From assembly GCA_964036155.1 (NCBI GenBank), contig OZ038423.1, forward strand, positions 31,015,249 to 31,079,248: a stretch of DNA of 64,000 bases, in the 5' to 3' direction. Position 1 is the first letter of the stretch; every line of letters begins with the position of its first letter. Of this stretch, positions 12,035 to 23,252 are shown piece after piece. The notes beneath the pieces were generated by a model that made no database searches, was not told the DNA's origin, and saw nothing but the letters and a program-made list of their open reading frames with translations. This stretch comes from Diploscapter coronatus (lineage: Eukaryota > Nematoda > Chromadorea > Rhabditida > Rhabditidae). Both the position numbers and the translations under genes were made by a program.

Positions 12035-12223
12035 CATCTTAAACTTTTGTGCTATTACTGCCATCAACGACTTTTGACAGTCCTCTTATGCAATGTCAGT
12101 TGCGTACAATATTTCACAATACCTTGGAGAGAGAGGAGTTTCATCACCTCAAACCTATTCTGGAAAGGTTAAGAGTTCTTCCAGAAATGCAGACGCCAGG
12201 ATCGAATTGTTAGAGAGCAGAGC

Positions 12224-12233
12224 CATATATAAG
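12224..12233 (+). promoter_or_regulatory. TATA-like motif upstream of the DHRS1-type gene
   Basis: CATATATAAGG, followed by a GC-rich GCGGCGCC, lies about 215 bp before the DHRS1-type start codon. Position and sequence fit a core promoter, though trans-splicing would remove the 5' outron so the true transcription start is not visible. Confidence 0.35.
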
Positions 12234-12445
12234 GCGGCGCCTTTACTTGTAACTTCGCTTATTCTACATTCTTCATTCGCATCGTTTAATTCGCTTTTAC
12301 CTCTTATTGTATTCTACTCAAGGGAATAAATCTCTTATTTCGTGCAGTCCTACTTACCGTAACCCAAGTACAGCTTAAACCTAACACACTCTAAGTAGCC
12401 TGCACAATTACGGCGCATATATAAACTATAGTTATTTGATTTCAG

Positions 12446-15400
12446 ATGTCTAAATCCGCGAAAAACAAACCCCTCCAAGACAAAGTAGCCTTGGTTACTG
12501 GAGCTTCCAGGGGAATTGGTATTGTTAAATTTATTTGCAAAACTTCCAATTAAATATTCAGGAAGAGGCATTGCACTCCAATTATGCGAAGCTGGGGCGA
12601 AGGTTTACATAACTGGAAGAAAACCGGAGGAAAATGGCTCCAAAACTTACAATACCGCATTACCAGCTCTGGAAAAGGCTGCCGAAGGTCATTTTTTAGC
12701 AATTATATGGCACTTGGAAACCACACGACATTCAAGACCCAAGACATGCGAACTAGTATGAGGAAAAGAATGCCTACTACCCAATACCCTCACTCAAACC
12801 ATACACTATTTCGCATGTGTGTGAGATGTCGTATGTAGTGCGGTTTCCAGATAATCCACCCAATTATATTCATTTCATCTATCTTATTATCACTATTTTC
12901 TGCCATAAATTCATTGCTTCAGAATGCCGAGAGCGTGGTGGCACTGTAATTCCCGTTCACTGTGACCATTCCAACCCTGAAGACGTGGAGGAGTTGTTCA
13001 GACAAATCGACGATGAAAACGGAGGTCAACTGGACGTTCTGGTTAATTCCGCGTTTTCGGCTACTGCGGTAAGGTGTTTTTCTTTATTTTTAGCTTAAAC
13101 ACTTTTCAGGACATAAACAACACCGACGGGAAGAAATTCTACGAACTCGACCCTCTGTTTTGGGACAAAGTCAATAATGTCGGCCTGAGAAACAATTACA
13201 TTTGTTCGGTGCATGCCGCGAGCATGATGGTCAAGAAAAAGTTGGAATATATACAGGGCGTTTCAAGTTTATCTTCCCAATTTACTTTTTGAATAACTTT
13301 TTTATTTTTCATCCAAATTGAGTGCGGTTTTTTTTATTATACTCTCATTACGTAATGGTTTTGTTTGGTATGACTTTTGGGTCGAAACCAATTACCCGTA
13401 CCCAGAAAACCACCTGTTTTTGGAGAAGCAAACTTTTGACATCTAAGAAAATGTTCAAAAAATCATAACTTCCTTCTTCCTGAACCAAATTCGATAATTC
13501 TTTTTTTATTCGACAGCATTTGGTCTCTAGATTATCAGATATCAAAAGATAATTTTTTTGAATATCAACTTCTGCGGAAATGCGCGTTTTTCGCGTCTTA
13601 ATTGCGGACTTTTCATAATGTCCTGGGTTTACGCGTAAATGACGTCCGAAAAATCTGTCCTTCCAGTATGTTGTGCAGAATGACACGACGAACAACTTTT
13701 ATTTCAGGACTGACCTCGGATTCATTACCGTTAGGGCTCCAGAATTTTTTGAAGTTCGACGACCAATTATTGCAAAGTGTCGTTTTGGCGGAAATTTTCA
13801 AAAAATCATAACTTTCTTACTTCTAAACCAAATTCCATGATTATTTTTTTATTTTGTAGGTTTTGAGCGTGACAATACAGAAAAAATAAAAATAAAACTG
13901 AAAAAAATTATTTTTGATGGGAAAAAGTTACCCGAAATTACCCCATATACCCGTACTGGGTTTACGCGTAAATGACGTCGGAAAAATCTGCCCTTCCAAT
14001 ATGTTGCGTAGAATGACATGCTGAACAACTTTCGTCGTTGGACCAACCCTGGATTCATTACCGTTAGGGCTCTAGAATTTTTTGAAGTTCGACGGCCAAA
14101 TTCAGCATAATGCTTTTTTAGTAAAAATTTTCAAAAATTTATAACTCCCTGTGTGTGCATATTCTAAAATAACTTCTGGAACAAAAGTTGTTCATCATGT
14201 CCATCTGCACAACATATCGAAAGGACAATTTTTTCCAACGTCATTTACGCGTATAGGTAGTACGGGTATATGGGGTATCTTAGAGTAACTTTTTCTTACC
14301 AAAAATATCATTCTAAAATTTTATTTTTATTTTCTCCTTATTATTCTATTGAAGATCTACAAAATAAAAAAATAATTATGAAATTTGGTTTAGAAATAAG
14401 AAAATTATGAATTTTTAAAAATTTGTGCTAAAAAAGCATTATGCTGAATTTGGCCGTCGAACTTCAAAAAATTCTGGAGCTCCAACGGTAGCGATTCGAG
14501 AGTTGGTCCAATGACGAAAGTTGTTCGTCATGTCATTCTACGCAACATACTGGAAGGACAGATTTTTCCAACGTCACTTACCTGTAAACCCAGTACGGGT
14601 GTATAGGGTATCGTCGGGTAAGTGTTTACCGACAAAAATATTTTTTTTAATTTAATTTTTATTTTTCTCATAATCTCCTCGACAAGATCTGCAAAATAAA
14701 AAAAGAATCATGGAATTTGGTTTAGAAGTAAGAAAGTTATGAATTTTTGAAAATTACTGCCAAAAAAGCACTATGCTGAATTTGGTCGTCACACTTCTAA
14801 AAATTCTGGAGCCCTAACGGTAATGAATCCGAGGTCAGTCCTGAAATAAAAGTTGTTCGTTGTGTTATTCTGCACAACATACTGGAAGAACAGATTTTTC
14901 CAACGTCATTTACGCGTAAACTCAGGACATTATGAAAAGTCCGTAATTAAGACGCGAAAAACGCGCATTTCTGCATAAATTGGTATTCAAAAAAATTATC
15001 TTTTGATATCTGATAATCTAGAGACCAAATGCTGTCGAATAAAAAAAGAATTATCGAATTTGGTTCAGGAAGAAGGAAGTTATGATTTTTTGAACATTTT
15101 CTTAGATGTCAAAAGTTTGCTTCTCCAAAAACAGGTGGTTTTCTGGGTACGGGTAATTGGTTTCGACCCAAAAGTCATACCAAACAAAACCATTACGTAA
15201 TGAGAGTATAATAAAAAAAACCGCACTCAATTTGGATGAAAAATAAAAAAGTTATTCAAAAAGTAAATTGGGAAGATAAACTTGAAACGCCCTGTATATT
15301 CTTCATTAATAATTTTCGAAGGAAGAATACTTCAGACAAGGCCTGATAGTCCAGGTATCTTCGATCGGAGGTCTGCAGTACACCTTCAATGTGGCTTATG

Positions 15401-16330
15401 GTGTCGGCAAGGCAGGGGTGAGGATTTGATATTCTGAAAAAGATGCATTCTGAAGCTACATAACAGGTTGATGTCTAAAATGTAGTGTTGTCAATGATCG
15501 ACGATTTGAGACTAAGTAAATCATACTGGATTTTGTTGTGCGGTAACTAGACCGTTGTTTGCATCAGACTTTACGCTCTTGTGTCATATTCAAGGAATGA
15601 ATTAGACGTCTATTTGCAAATACGCAACGCACACTCTGCAAATTCAAATTTGCTCATTGCTTATTTCATTTCAAGCTATCGGTCATTCACAACAACATAG
15701 ATTCTTTAAATTTCCATTTTTAGTATACATATTTTTGCTCTAATTTTCAAATTTAGATAGATCGGATGGCGGCAGATATGGCGATAGAGCTGAAAGACAC
15801 CGGAGTTACTGTGGTCTCTCTCTGGCCTGGAATTGTCAAGACTGAAATCGGGGAAATTCTGAAGGACGAAGGAAAAATCGAGGCGACTTCGAATATTCCA
15901 AGGGTGAGATAATTTTTCATTTTTAATAACGAATGAGTTTTCGACATTTTAGGAAGTCATCGAAAAAGCGTTCTCCAAAGCGGAATCGCCAGAATTCGTA
16001 GGTAAAGCCGTGGTTGGATTGGTTTGTGATAGAAAGGTTCGAAAAATCGCTATCTCTTAAGATTATGCAAATTTTAGGTAAATAAAAAGAACGGCAAGAT
16101 TTTACTGACTTCAGATCTGAGCAGGGAATATCACTTCAAGGATATTGATGGTACGAAATTTTAGGGGGAAAATTCGAGATAACTGAGAATATTCAGGAAA
16201 AGTCCCGGTCGATATCAGATCAGCCTCAACCGCGCTAGAGTTTTTCGGCTGGTCAAAAACAGCGGCTCTAGTTCCGGATGCGATAAAAATTCCACTATGC
16301 GGCATGCATTCGATGTCAAATAAGTTCTAG
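12446..16330 (+). CDS. DHRS1: DHRS1-type short-chain dehydrogenase/reductase
   Basis: Nine exons join in frame to 331 residues: 12446-12518, 12562-12687, 12923-13068, 13110-13240, 15336-15417, 15757-15903, 15953-16036, 16078-16150 and 16197-16330. It is a Rossmann-fold NAD(P)H oxidoreductase; human DHRS1 is an ER-associated carbonyl/steroid reductase, but the substrate here is unknown. Marks are TGASRGIG (18-25, cofactor glycine motif), VNSAF in place of the usual NNAG, VSSIGG with catalytic Ser at about 167-168, and YGVGK (Tyr180, Lys184). The later WPGIVKTEI and the C-terminal SNKF match DHRS1. The ATG abuts a TTTCAG, as at a trans-splice site. Intron 4 (13241-15335) was probably about 53 bp before a 2-kb foldback element entered it. 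Intron 2 holds a MITE. Confidence 0.93.
12709..12856. repeat. Palindromic element (DHRS1 intron 2)
   Basis: Ends are GGCACTTGGAAACCACACGA and (inverted) GATTATCTGGAAACCGCACT. The core pair is CATGCGAACTAGTATG and CACTATTTCGCATG. It belongs to the GGCAA-type intronic group. Confidence 0.75.
13254..15294. mobile_element. 2.04-kb foldback element with TA target duplication (DHRS1 intron 4)
   Basis: The element starts CAGGGCGTTTCAAG and ends with the exact inverse CTTGAAACGCCCTG. TA flanks both ends (13252-13253 and 15295-15296). The two halves are close inverted copies over about 1 kb each, so the transcript would fold into one very long hairpin. Inside each arm, a unit containing TTTACGCGTAAATGACGT and CCTTCCA-TATGTTG recurs (13629, 13958, and inverted at about 14205, 14540 and 14885). 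No transposase frame is recognisable; the 65- to 115-codon frames in the arms are mirror copies of non-coding sequence. TA duplication and a CAGGG-type end suggest a non-autonomous Tc1/mariner-related element. Confidence 0.88.
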
Positions 16331-17109
16331 ATCAATTTCTAGAATTTTGAAGAAATTGAGAAAATGATCGATTATTTTTAACTTAGGGATTTAGTATAAC
16401 GCCGTCACAAAAATACAAATCATACTATTTTTAATAAAAATAAAATATCCATGATATACTATACATATGAAATAAACAATGATTAAAGGTATAACAAATA
16501 TTTGAAGATTCAAATCTCCCTCCATCTCGAATTTGTCGTTTGGAATCTGCAGCCTTTCATGCGAGTGTCTGTGTAACTGTGACACGTCGACTCTTTTCCT
16601 TCTTATTCTCTTCAATTCCCATGCTACTTCTCAATTTTCTGGTTTCTTTAATCGCAATTTCTTCGCGCATCTTTCATTAACTTTTCTCTTTCGTCTCTCC
16701 CCGATCGGCTTTCTCTATCGCTTCTTCGCCCTGTGGGTAGAATCGTCGTCTCCGTCCTCGACACAACTTGTTTCTACCTTCTCCTTCCTTCCTTTTCTGC
16801 TTGTGCTGAATCTTCTAGAATCTTCCGAAAACTCGGCTTTTTCTAGATTTTTACTATTAGCATTAAATTATTATTTCCTTATATGCAGTAATGTATACCC
16901 ATTATATCGTACCTTTATATAATAAATTAGCTATTGCATTACTATTTTGTATATATTACTTTTGTTATATATGTGTTTTTTAGTTCAAGACTGTTGATTA
17001 TATATCGTATCATAATATATCAAATTATTTATTATATTATTTTTATTATATCATCGTTTTTTGAGCTTAAGAAGATTATGATAGTTTTAAATTAATTTTT
17101 TTTTCAGAA
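16331..17109. other. Intergenic region with pyrimidine-rich tract
   Basis: Between 16560 and 16830 the plus strand is strongly C/T-rich, which produces an open frame of 129 codons with low-complexity Phe/Leu/Ser composition; I do not accept it as a gene. Very AT-rich sequence follows up to the TTTTTTTTCAG acceptor at about 17097-17107 that precedes the next gene. Confidence 0.45.
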
Positions 17110-18680
17110 ATGAGGTTACTCATTCTCCTCCCCCTGGTGATTGGTTGGGTTAACTCAAAGCAACTGGATGACTTGAAAGAGATCTACGAAAACCCGCTGG
17201 CGCACGGATTCGGCAACGACATCGACTGGGTGCAGTGGGACGACGCGATCGAAAAAGCCCTCGATGAGAGCAAGCCAATTTTCCTGCTCATTCACAAGAC
17301 CTGGTGCCATGCTTGCAAAGGTAGGGTGATTCTCTTATGGGGAATCATTTAATTTGCATATTCTTCATATATTTGATAGCTCAATCTAAATTACGATATA
17401 CGTTTTATATGCGAATTAATAGGTCTTATGACATATGCACTTGTAAAAACAATAATTGATACTTGAGGATGGTATTGCAAAAAGTGGAGTATGCCTTGTT
17501 CCACTAATCATTAATTTGGTTCTTTGCCAATTTCCATTTAATGGTCTCAGTTTATATAAAAGACTTGCGTTACCGAAGGAAAATTCCAGAATATCGATTT
17601 TATTCCTCTCCACTTGCGCATCCAGCATTTAGAATCCGCAGCAGGCAGTCCAACTTTCACTTTCTTTCCTTCAGCCCTTTTGACCGAGATATAAAGCGAT
17701 CAAGCATATACACAATTCGACTGGATGAAGTTTCAAAACCGACAATAAAATGACTAGAAGGCAATCGACTATGCAAATTTCAGGAATACAAATGCCTTCC
17801 CCAAAAATAGGCAAAAAGTTTCAAGAAATAACTACTCCTTCATTAATGGAGTGCATTAATGGCCAAAAATTCAGTAAAAATATACAAAATATTGATACAT
17901 AATGCTAGGTCTTAAATAATATTTGTCAATTTAAAAACGAAAACTTTTAATTGAACTCTTGCAGCCCTGAAAAAGACATTCCAACAGTCGAACGCGAGAA
18001 AGGCCTTCAAGACCCTTTCCCAACACTTCATCATGGTCAACACTGAAGACGACGAAGAGCCCTTCGAGGATGAATATAAACCTGATGGGAAATATATTCC
18101 TAGACTTCTCTTCCTCGGTAAGACACATTATTTACATCATAGAAAGAATTGTCAACACATGAATAATTAACTGACAACTACAACACATAGCTGCATAGCA
18201 ACAACCCATGAAATAGTGTAGAAAAAGGGAGAAAACATGTCGCTCTTAATTTAATTCTCAATGCTGTTTCATTGTCAATGTTGCCTTGTAATTTCTAGGT
18301 TGGCAATAATTAGCAAATTCTCTTAAGACGAATAAGCTTTAAAGATAAGATTTTCTTAAAATTCAACTTTAAAATTTAGACAGAAACGGTGATCTTCTTT
18401 CGGAATTCAAGAACAAGAAGGCCGAATATAAGAATTACGGATATTATTATTCCTCCCCGGCAGATATCTTGAACACGATGAAAGATGTCCTGAAGCACTT
18501 CGGCGTTGAGGTAAAAATGTTCCGTTTCCAATTTTTCCTTTAAACTATAAATTTCAGGTCCCAGAAATGAAGAAGGGTGAGAAGTTGAAGCCGGTTAAGC
18601 CCGTCAAGCCGCCAAAGAAAGATGACAAGAAAAAAGAGGAAAAGAAGTCGGATAAGAAATCCAAGGATGATGAATTGTAA
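17110..18680 (+). CDS. TXNDC12: ER thioredoxin-domain protein, TXNDC12/ERp18-like
   Basis: Four exons (17110-17320, 17965-18117, 18380-18510, 18558-18680) encode 205 residues. A signal peptide ([16 protein letters not shown]) is followed by a thioredoxin fold whose active site WCHAC lies at 65-69 with both cysteines present. Family features follow: [13 protein letters not shown], the [13 protein letters not shown] strand with the cis-Pro, and DRNGDLL. Known members catalyse thiol-disulphide exchange in the ER lumen. The C-terminal 35 or so residues are a Lys-rich low-complexity tail ending DDEL, which fits a KDEL-type retrieval signal. The ATG is 2 bases after a T-rich TTTTTTTTCAG. Intron 1 (644 bp) is the only long one. 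Confidence 0.93.
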
Positions 18681-19215
18681 ACCTGCGTAGGTACCTAGAA
18701 AATATGCAACCAGAACTTCGAATATAAATGGAGCCTTGCAATGCTGCGTGGTTTAATGGGCGGAGTCTATTCTTTCTCGCCTTTAAAAAGAGTTTAGAGC
18801 GGAAAAGATAGGCTTCACCCATAAAATTGTGCAAATTGAATGATTTCATTTATTTTCGATATTCTATTACAAATTATGTGCATCCAGTTTTATACCTGCC
18901 TAACATTAGTTTTTTTTTTCGCTTTCAAGCAAAATCGAATTTTCTTGCCTTGCCAATCGCAGCCTCCGACGAGTCATATTGTTTGGGTATCATTTTTTTT
19001 AATAAATTGTTGGAATTTAAAAATAAAAATATTTATTATGATGTTTATTTTACCCAAGCACGATTTGGGAACTTGGAATGCTATTAATATTTGCTTAAAT
19101 CGAAAGTGGAGCATTCGAATACAAGTTTAAATTCAATGGGAATACATCATATTCCATGCATTAGTTCATACGTGATTCTTATTGAAACTCTGAGAATTTA
19201 ATTTATTATATTGTT
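18681..19215. other. Intergenic gap, no gene seen
   Basis: AT-rich 3' flank of the thioredoxin gene and 5' flank of the cysteine-rich gene. Two overlapping plus-strand frames near 18830-19130 have no splice-site support or family resemblance. Confidence 0.45.
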
Positions 19216-21478
19216 ATGCTGAACCTTATACTAATCTTCCACTTAATTTCAATCGCCATATGCCAAGTCACACCGATGTATGAATATTTGAAGAGTAGGA
19301 TTACTTTCATGTAATTGGTATTTTTAATTTACTTTTTAGATTTGTGCCCTGAGGATTATGTTCCTCACTCCAATCAGAGAGTTGTTAGAACGTGTACTAA
19401 ATCGAATTCCTGTACAGGTATCTAAAATATTCGATCTTACAAAATATAGCTTTTCTTCATCTCAGAAGGAGGTAAATGTATCGATGGCGTCTGTTGCGTT
19501 AGACCTCCGCAGTGCTATGACCAAGTTTTCAGGCATTTCTTAACTTGCTGAAGTTTTCTATCTAAATTGAACTATTAAGATACCCAACGAATTATTCATG
19601 CATACCAAAAGTCAAACAGAATTGCCCGAGAGAGGCTAAATGCACGGAAAGTGTTCGGTGAGGATATTCTTATCCTATTAGTTTTACAGAGTAAATTTAG
19701 ATACCAAATGACAATGTGCTGTACGTCTCGTGACATGACTAGCAAATTCTCGTCGCTTTCGCGGAAAGGCTCGGGAGTGAGATCCTTGGAACGGGGAGGG
19801 TATGTTGAGACTGGAATTTGCCCAGGTAAGGGATCTGAAACTTTTATGATGGAAAACGATGATTTCAGTTAGTCATCCCGTAATCAGTCATGATTCCAAC
19901 AAGATTCTTCTGTGCAAGGATTGCCATAAAGGGTAAGTTGACTACTTGTATTCTTTAGACGTTCATTGCAGTATTAGGAAAAATTGTATGGGCCTCACAA
20001 ATAATTAATTACCTCAAAATAGCGTCTGCGTACCCTTTCGTAACTCTGACGTCGAGGTTTGTTGCCAGTCGTTCGAAGACATCTGCGGCGAGGGCAGCAT
20101 GGTTGAGATGGACGGCATCCTTGCCAGAGACTGTTCGAAAAAACAATGCAGTCCGGGGTTTGTTGGCGAAAAGTCTCAACATTTACCTGCTTTTCTCAGC
20201 TTTGAATGTTCACTGACTGAAAGCGGCTACCGAGTTTGTTGCTCGTACGCAATGTGCTCCAATGGACAGAGAGCCCGGGCGGTTTGCGCAGGTGAGGCCT
20301 GAAAGTCGACATTTATTGATTTGCTCCTAAAACTGTCGATTTTATGTGGTTGCCGTCTCGATGAGACCTGTGAAACGATAGATGGGCAGAGATGGTGCTG
20401 CCCTCGGGATATTGAACAACTAAAATGTCCGAAAGGAGGAATTAGGCAGGAGTTTTCAAAAACAAATTATGGAGTCAAAAATTCAGTAATGGTGAAAGAT
20501 GCTCAATAATGGCTCCAAATTGCCCGCTGGGTTATGAATGTGAAGAGAGCGTTGGAAATGTAAGTGAGCATTTTTTGTTTATTTACAAAGACTTTTTAGG
20601 AGGGCTACCTCTGCTGCAATCACCACGTCAGACCCACCATTTCTCCAAGAAAATCGATCATTTCCAAGAAGAAAATTGTTGCGAGGAAGAAAAAGTAAGA
20701 ATTGCCCTACACTTCAAAAATAATGTGTAGAATCAGGGAATATTGCGAAAACGGCGAGGAGCCGATGAAAATCGACAACGATTACTTGCCGTGTCCGGAA
20801 ATCGGAGCGCCGTGTCCTAGGGCTAGCATTTTTCTTAGGAAAATCGATATTTGCAAATTTTAGGCTGGCTATACCTGCCAGGAAACGAACCATTTCAAAC
20901 TATACTGTTGCCCCTTGGATTTGGACTCTCAAGAATACGAAACCCCAGAACCATCGACAAGAGCCAGAACTAAAAATCGCGGCCGAAACCGTATCACCAA
21001 GTCCGGATTTATTGGTAAATATATAAAGGCAATTTGAGATTTGGGAAGGTAGTTGCATCGTAGTGTCTCGCTGCATGCGACATAGTATAGGATTCGTTAG
21101 GGAAAAGCTTCTCTTTCTAATACTATTTCGTATGCAGCGATGCTCAACTATTGTAACTATTCCTCAGGTTGTCAAATATAAATTATGCGAACTTTGTCGA
21201 ATTCTCAAAACTAATAGCAAACCGCCCTACACCTCTGCCCCTGATTGAGGTGACGATGACCCCACCCCCAGAGGAACCAAGATGTCCATTTTCATATAAA
21301 CCCTCGAGAAGCGAAACCTCAGATGAGATTAAGTTCTGCATAGGACTCCTGTCGTTTGAGTATGAGTTATTAAATATTGAAAAAAACTTATAAATATAAA
21401 TTTAGCTGCCCTCTCGGGTACACTTGTCTGCCTTCGGCGACGACTGACCACTATCTATGTTGTGCAAAGATTTTATGA
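19216..21478 (+). CDS. Secreted cysteine-rich protein with Lustrin/CC-type repeats
   Basis: About 15 small exons. Confident ones are 19216-19294, 19340-19417, 19466-19532, 19580-19657, 19701-19825, 19869-19932, 20023-20157, 20200-20291, an exon ending 20445, 20487-20559, 20600-20694, 20731-20821, 20864-21014, 21218-21350 and 21406-21478. A signal peptide (MLNLILIFHLISIAIC) is followed by repeated modules of the form C-x-C-P-x-G-Y-x-C ... C-C, for example CPLGYECEES then YLCC, and CPLGYTCLPS then YLCC. Nematode proteins of this kind are extracellular; the role is unknown. The join from 20291 into the next exon is not resolved (no AG where the frame requires it). Three introns fit the frame only with GC donors (19533, 20446, 20822). 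The MITE at 21028-21173 sits in the intron after 21014. Confidence 0.82.
21028..21173. repeat. Palindromic element with GGCAATTTG end (cysteine-rich gene intron)
   Basis: The left end GGCAATTTGAGATTTGGGAA and the right end CTCAGGTTGTC (inverted GACAACCTGAG) are imperfect TIRs. The inner arms AGTTGCATCG and CGATGCTCAACT pair, and the core includes ACTATTTCGTATGC. An apparent acceptor CTCAG inside its right end is a decoy; the in-frame acceptor is at 21217. Confidence 0.75.
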
Positions 21479-22154
21479 GAATTTTATCCATCAACTAATA
21501 AAGAGTAATTAATAAATTTTTATCATATTGAAAACCGTGTTTTTTTCTACCGGATTTGTTATTTTTCCGAGTCTCTATCTATCACTTTGTCCGCATTTCT
21601 ATGGTAACTACAAAGTACTAATACATGAGAAGAATTCTATTTCTTCGCTATGCCGGCGTTCTCTCGACAAAATTCACTCTATCTCATTAACTACCCAGAT
21701 TTTCTCGTAGCACTAGCAGCACTTTAATAGTCGATAATAACGCGGAGCTAATTTTTCTTTCCTCGTGATTTTTAAAGACTTTATTTTTATTATCGTACAA
21801 ACTTCGAACTTCAAATTTGCAATTTTCGCTTTTTTATGTAAGTGATCTAAAAATATCAATTTTCTCTCATGATAAGGCTCTTACGAGTTGATAAAACCCG
21901 GTCTATCCTTTATTTATAAGATAAGCCATATCTGTTTTTACCTCGGATTTATGCAGTGTCTATCCGTGTTTGCGTAAAATTATTCCCTACACTTGATGCG
22001 AATATGCACCTATGTCATGATGCGAAATGATATAGATTTATTCTGAAAATAGAAAAATGAACTTCATTTTATTAGTTTAAAAAAAAAATTCTACTTTATT
22101 TTAGTATTTTTAAAATTTATTTAGATTAGAATATTTGTTTTTATTTCAGAATTT
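21479..22154. other. Intergenic gap, no gene seen
   Basis: AATAAA at about 21496 is a likely poly(A) signal for the cysteine-rich gene. The remainder is AT-rich, ending in TTATTTCAG 5 bases before the next ATG. Confidence 0.45.
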
Positions 22155-23252
22155 ATGCTCGATAACTTTGCCAGTCCCTCAACTTCGAAGTCTTCAGGTT
22201 TCATTAATGAAACAAATTATCTATTAGAAAGCGGTATCACTGATTCTATTTGTATAGAGCATTTAATACGGGTACTCAAATCTGTTAATAATGAGCTCAT
22301 TAATGAACACAAACATAAACATTCTCAGGTAACAAAATCAAAACGCCTCTTATTTTTAGATTAGTTTTAGGCTCAGTTGTATGAAGCGGATTTATACACG
22401 GTCTCAATATTAGGCTTATTTTCTACGATAATTATTCTGTTGATGTTCAGATCTATTAAGCCTAATGAATCTACGGATGATCAGGTAAGATGTTAACTTA
22501 AAATTAATTCAGTTAGAATTTTTCTAACCTTTATTGATTTTTATTATTACCCTTAGGTTATAATAATGCTATCATCGATGCAAATGAGGGTAGAAATCGA
22601 AGAAAATGAGCGTTACCGAAAGCGTTTGAGGTTTAATACAATATTTTTCAACGCTATTAACGAAGATTACGAGATTTCAGAGATGCTAAACGCCGAGCTC
22701 AAGATTGGTTAATAGAGATCCGACGGAGAGGATTGATGAATTTAAATAGGAAAATAAATCGTTCGGCTAGCGTTAACTGCAGGCACAGTAAGAGGGAATT
22801 TTGAAACGAGTTTGTTATTCTGTAAAAATTGAGTTTGTTTAGTTTTACTCAATTTAAATGAAAATATGACACTCGAAGGTTGAAAATGTCTTACTTTCTC
22901 GAAAAATAGACTCGAGCCCGCAATTTAAAATTATTTAATTCTTTTAATTCAGATAGAAGAGAACCTTCAATATCGTCAGTGCCAGCCTGCGCCCATATTA
23001 GGCCGGCTTTCATTACAAAGGTCAGAAATTGAAAAGAAATTAAGAAATAATAAATTTTAGGCTCCGACTCGCGCCAAGTCCTTCCAAGGTCTCATGCCTG
23101 AAATTATTCTGACCGATGAAAAACAACAGAAACAAATGTTGGTGACGAACCTGATCAAGGCCGGCCAAGCGGGGGGAACCAGTGGGAGTAAACAGTCGAT
23201 CTCGAGGCGGGAACATCTTCGTCCCAATCTGGGAATAAAGATTGATTTTTAG
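22155..23252 (+). CDS. Single-pass membrane protein, possibly KCNE/MPS-like potassium channel subunit
   Basis: Six exons join in frame to 242 residues: 22155-22328, 22371-22484, 22557-22630, 22681-22787, 22953-23020 and 23061-23252. There is no signal peptide. One hydrophobic segment (YTVSILGLFSTIIILLMF, about residues 67-84) is followed at once by FRSIKP and a charged, Arg/Lys-rich region with helical character (VEIEENERYRKRLR). One TM near a third of the length with a basic juxtamembrane cytoplasmic side resembles KCNE/MPS accessory subunits, which modulate voltage-gated K channels. This is a topology and composition argument, not a motif match. The C-terminal half is unassigned. The ATG is 5 bases past TTTCAG. 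AATAAA overlaps the last codons (23234), so the poly(A) signal may lie inside the reading frame. Confidence 0.7.

Larger units (their letters stand above)
10223..12445. other. Divergent intergenic region between nuclear receptor and DHRS1 genes
   Basis: This 2.2-kb stretch lies between two divergently transcribed genes, so both promoters should be here. It contains an inverted repeat (11577-11689), a small secreted-protein-like frame (11864-12034) and a TATA-like motif near 12224. A hydrophobic minus-strand frame at 10332-10613 has no recognisable family. The rest shows nothing I can assign. Confidence 0.5.

Noticed and set aside
13348..15200. Open frames of up to 115 codons inside the foldback element, with identical protein stretches on the two arms
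   Set aside because: They are mirror copies of the inverted repeat arms, have no start context, no homology and mutual identity explained by the palindrome.
16533..16922. 129-codon plus-strand frame rich in Phe, Leu and Ser
   Set aside because: It is a by-product of a C/T-rich tract; no splice sites, no domain and no signal of selection.
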